A stretch of DNA of 16,110 nt from Gammaproteobacteria bacterium UBA3067 (GTDB lineage: Bacteria > Pseudomonadota > Gammaproteobacteria > Pseudomonadales > UBA3067): contig DFBZ01000140.1 in assembly GCA_002366835.1 (NCBI GenBank), positions 1-16,110 of the forward strand, read 5' to 3'. The notes beneath the pieces are model-generated. The model searched no databases. It was not told the DNA's origin and worked only from the letters and a program-made list of their open reading frames with translations. Made by a program: the position numbers and the translations under genes. Shown in pieces: positions 13,949-16,110 of the stretch (position 1 is its first letter; each line of letters opens with the position of its first letter).

Positions 13949-14731
13949 GTCGTGGTAGAACACCCCGTTACCGAGGTGCCCCCGCACAGATCCGGACGTG
14001 CGGAATTACCGCATCCGGCTCCTCAGTTATATAATTACTCGTGCAGGTAGCCTATAGTGCGAAACCAAAACCATTGCATCTTCATCCCCTTCCTTCGATA
14101 CTAACAATATTCAGCTTCAGGCCCACCTGAATGCAGCTGCTTGTACTTTAGTTTTCATGCGTAATCCAGCCCTACGTGTCCGGCACATGTATCCACTACA
14201 AACAAAATATAACCGTCAACCCCTTTGCCTAAAGCACCTACTTTTGGCGCCATGTAAACGGCTTTCCCGCTCTCAGACTACTATGAGCTGATCCGACTTC
14301 CGGGGTGCCTTCGTTGGCCTCGTATTCTACTTGGCTTCCCTACCCATTTCCTTTGGGAGCACCTTCGGATCTCACAAGTTCCTGTCATAACTCTTTATAC
14401 ATGCCACGGTTTGATAACTCCGCCAGTTCGCCACAACCTTGCCAGTTCGGTTGCTTTGCTTGGACTTCGACTGCGTTATAAGTCTGGTCAACTGAGACTC
14501 GCTATTTTCGGAGCAATACCAACACTTCAGGAGCACGGTACCCCCTATGGCCTATATAATTCTCTGTCTACGCTTCACGATGATTGTTCGCCTGATGGCG
14601 TCCTCACGCTGAAAAGTACTCACTAATCTCAGACTCCGCACAACGCGCAAGACTCGATACGGGTGGCAGGCTACGCCTTGCCCGACAGGGACTTTCACCC
14701 TGCAAGTTATGACAAGCTTCGCTTGTCGCAC
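13949..14731 (-). mobile_element. Complete ORF-less group II intron inserted in an attC R' box
   Basis: On the minus strand the element begins GTGCGACAAGC (14731 downward), fitting the GUGYG start of group II introns, and contains AGGGTGAAAGTCCCTGT and AGAGCGGGAAAGCCG, both typical of domain I-III regions. It ends with domain V (14021-13989) and a domain VI-like hairpin closing in CTACCACGAC at 13949. At 783 bp it has no room for a reverse transcriptase; the longest minus-strand start in the usual ORF position (14158) is closed after 13 codons. It must splice and move with a protein supplied in trans, or be immobile. It lies 10 bases after the lipoprotein stop, in the same orientation, and 12 bases before the ATG of the broken NTF2-like gene. 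Location suggests the attC-targeting group IIC type, but domain V has AGC rather than the CGC often given for IIC, so the class is open. Confidence 0.8.
13989..14021 (-). ncRNA. Domain V of the first group II intron
   Basis: Minus strand GAGCCGGATGCGG, loop TAATT, then CCGCACGTCCGGATC. The stem, the AGC triad near the 5' side and the two-base bulge region fit the domain V hairpin at the active site. It is 33 nt against the usual 34, and the triad G faces an A instead of the usual U, which may weaken it. Confidence 0.75.
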
Positions 14732-14785
14732 TAACGCCTTGCTAAGCGGCGTGTTTTTTACGTCTGCTTGAGCTACCTGTTAGAT
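14732..14785 (-). other. attC site overlapping the end of the lipoprotein gene, split by the intron
   Basis: Minus strand: R'' ATCTAAC (14785-14779), spacer AGGTA, L'' GCTCAAGC, a central part, L' GCTTAGC, AAGGC, then GTTA at 14735-14732, where the intron interrupts R'; TGT at 13948-13946 completes it. L'' and L' are complementary apart from one extra C in L'' and fit the single extrahelical base that marks attC sites. AATCTAAC also pairs with GTTAGATT, expected at the start of this cassette (GATT seen at 15670-15667 right after the second intron). Total length is about 57 bases. Confidence 0.7.
14734..14759 (+). terminator. Possible plus-strand terminator, or exon hairpin used by the intron
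   Basis: ACGCC (14734-14738), a 9-base loop and GGCGT (14748-14752) precede G and six Ts on the plus strand. The same hairpin stands directly before the intron on the minus strand; group IIC introns are known to choose sites after such hairpins. The stem is short, so a terminator role is uncertain. Confidence 0.35.
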
Positions 14786-15635
14786 TATTTTTGATAATAG
14801 CTATAAGTAATAATGTTGCTAAAGTGAATATGCTGAAGGAACCACCACTACCGCTTGAATAACCTGCGCGATGTACAATTTTAACTTGCTCTGGATTTTT
14901 TTTGATTTTTTCTTTAAATCTTGAAAGTTGTGAGTGTAGATTTTTTGACATTTCCTTAGACGCGGCACTAAAACCTTTTATACTATCGGCTCTAAGTTCT
15001 TCGCTAAGATTCACAGGTGTTGCGCTGCCTTTTACAAAGCTAGTACCAGGGGCGCGAAAAAGCATTTTTTTACTTTTAATATCATAAACTACTGTGTCTA
15101 ACATAGTGCTTGTATCATTTATTTCACCCGAAACCACATAAGCACCAACGACTGTCCAATATGTTAATGAAAGATATCCCTCATCTGTAAACTGTACCTG
15201 ATCATATGAAACCAGTGCGATTACATCAATACCGTACATGGTTTGTATCTGCTCAAGATTATTGAAACTGCCTCCATGTGTTAAGTACTCAGTAGGTATA
15301 ACTTCAATATCACTAACAAAACCGAGCTCTCTAAAGTTACTAGCGACCTTATCAAGTAAATCTGTTTTAGTAGCTGCAGTTAACGCTGAGCCGCTTCCTG
15401 TTACACCTGTCCACCAATTCCCTCCCTTTTTTTCAGTACCTGCATCAGGTACAAATGCTATGCCTACTTTAAGCGGAAGATTTAAGGTGGGTATAGATGG
15501 CTTTATGATTTTATCTGTACTAGCTGGATACAAATAATCTACAACACTACTATTAGACCTTGTTTTTTGGTTGCTGCAGCCAATTAGAGAAATAGCAAGA
15601 ATAGTCGCAATTCCAATTAATAATATATTTTTCAT
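14742..15635 (-). CDS. Rhombotarget-type lipoprotein with GlyGly-CTERM-like tail, in an integron cassette
   Basis: The 297-aa precursor has a lipoprotein signal (hydrophobic ILLIGIATILAIS, lipobox LIGC with Cys20). The middle resembles rhombotarget lipoproteins: LPLKVGIAFVPD (near 54-65), LDKVASNFRELGFVSDIEVI, DVIALVSYDQVQF, LSLTYWTVVGAYVV. The C-terminus has the three parts of a GlyGly-CTERM/rhombosortase signal: GSGGS (262-266), a hydrophobic span FSIFTLATLLLIAII, and a basic tail RRKKH. A rhomboid-type protease (rhombosortase) is expected to cut at the glycines, giving a surface-anchored or released protein; no such protease is in the window. ATG 15635 follows AAGGAAT. The last 14 residues and the stop codon are encoded by the attC site, so the basic tail is attC-derived. 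The molecular role is unknown. Confidence 0.8.
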   Translation of the reverse strand: MKNILLIGIATILAISLIGCSNQKTRSNSSVVDYLYPASTDKIIKPSIPTLNLPLKVGIAFVPDAGTEKKGGNWWTGVTGSGSALTAATKTDLLDKVASNFRELGFVSDIEVIPTEYLTHGGSFNNLEQIQTMYGIDVIALVSYDQVQFTDEGYLSLTYWTVVGAYVVSGEINDTSTMLDTVVYDIKSKKMLFRAPGTSFVKGSATPVNLSEELRADSIKGFSAASKEMSKNLHSQLSRFKEKIKKNPEQVKIVHRAGYSSGSGGSFSIFTLATLLLIAIIKNNLTGSSSRRKKHAA

Positions 15636-15670
15636 TCAAAGTATTCCTTTTCTATTATTGTTTTTCAATC

Positions 15671-16110
15671 GTCGTGGTAGAACACCCCGTTACCGAGGTG
15701 CCCCCACACAGATCCGGACGTGCAGAATTACCGCATCCGGCTCCTCAGTTATATAATTACTCGTGCAGGTAGCCCATAGTGCGAAACCAAAACCATTACA
15801 TCTCCATTCCCTTCCTTCGATACTAACAATGTTCAGCTTCAGGCCCACCTGAATGCAACTGCTTGTACTTTAGTTTTCATGCGTAATCCAGCCCTACGTG
15901 TCCGGCACATGTATCCACTACAAACAAAATATAACCGTCAACCCCTTTGCCTAAAGCACCTACTTTTGGCGCCATGTAAACGGCTTTCCCGCTCTCAGAC
16001 TACTATGAGCTGATCCGACTTCCGGGGTGCCTTCGTTGGCCTCGTATTCTACTTGGCTTCCCTACCCATTTCCTTTGGGAGCACCTTCGGATCTCACAAG
16101 TTCCTGTCAT
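15671..16110 (-). mobile_element. Second copy of the ORF-less group II intron, cut by the window end
   Basis: The 440 visible bases correspond to the 3' part of the first intron, with only about ten substitutions, all in the half nearest the 3' end; from about 15867 to the window end the two are the same by eye. Domain V is at 15743-15711, with one stem pair changed to G-T. The copy shares the short noncoding domain IV, so both derive from an intron that had already lost its ORF. It ends at 15671, 35 bases before the lipoprotein ATG, with 3' exon GATTG, which would complete GTTAGATT if the 5' exon ends in GTTA. Confidence 0.8.

Noticed and set aside
13762..14034. Plus-strand 90-codon frame
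   Set aside because: It runs antisense through the broken NTF2-like gene and into the intron's domain V/VI; a similar plus-strand ending (15571-15756) arises at the second intron copy, which shows it is intron antisense.
14117..14158. Remaining reverse transcriptase start in the intron
   Set aside because: The ATG is closed after 13 codons and nothing around it resembles reverse transcriptase or maturase motifs.
14411..14626. Plus-strand 71-codon frame inside the intron
   Set aside because: It is antisense to structured domain I-III RNA and has no recognisable protein features.

Overview
The window looks like chromosomal DNA of a gammaproteobacterium, probably marine. The clues are gene families and style only: a delta-class carbonic anhydrase, a rhombotarget lipoprotein, a PVA-dehydrogenase-like quinoprotein, IS5 and RAYT transposase remnants. 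The genus cannot be fixed from sequence alone.

Layout. (1) Bases 1-2680: the 3' part of a JetD-like Toprim protein gene (+), a broken GyrI-like fragment (-), and a secreted PQQ-type beta-propeller dehydrogenase (+). (2) Bases 2.7-5.9 kb: small minus-strand genes: delta carbonic anhydrase, a SAM methyltransferase, and a double NTF2/SnoaL-like protein (copy A). (3) Bases 5.9-10.83 kb: two larger, more GC-rich minus-strand genes, an ankyrin-repeat protein and a 715-aa secreted protein, bracketed by two decayed plus-strand transposase genes (RAYT type and IS5 type). (4) Bases 10.85-16.11 kb: more small minus-strand genes: a GNAT acetyltransferase, a near-identical second copy of the NTF2/SnoaL gene (copy B), a second methyltransferase, a broken NTF2-like gene, and a rhombosortase-target lipoprotein.

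Main interpretation. Regions 2 and 4 read as an integron gene-cassette array on the minus strand, with no integrase in view. Several genes are bracketed by complementary 7-9-base boxes (GTTRRRY-like before the start, its complement at the end), which is the signature left by attC R' and R'' boxes. Clear pairs flank the GNAT gene, both NTF2/SnoaL copies (the end box of copy B has one changed base), the lipoprotein and the broken NTF2-like gene. The lipoprotein gene ends inside a short attC-like site whose L'' box has one extra unpaired base relative to L'.

Two near-identical group II introns lacking a reverse transcriptase gene sit in this array. The first, complete at 783 bp, splits an attC R' box between GTTA and TGTG. 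Joining the exons restores GTTATGTG, the exact complement of CACATAAC at the far end of the same cassette. The second, cut by the window edge, has the equivalent 3' junction before the lipoprotein gene. Five copies of an unclassified repeat of about 70-100 bp (ending GCACTTGGGG on the minus strand) lie just downstream of minus-strand genes and are either this array's attC core or an element parasitising attC sites.

The cassette genes share no obvious pathway, as is usual for such arrays. The most rewarding features are the intron-split attC sites, the attC-encoded protein tail, and the repeat family.
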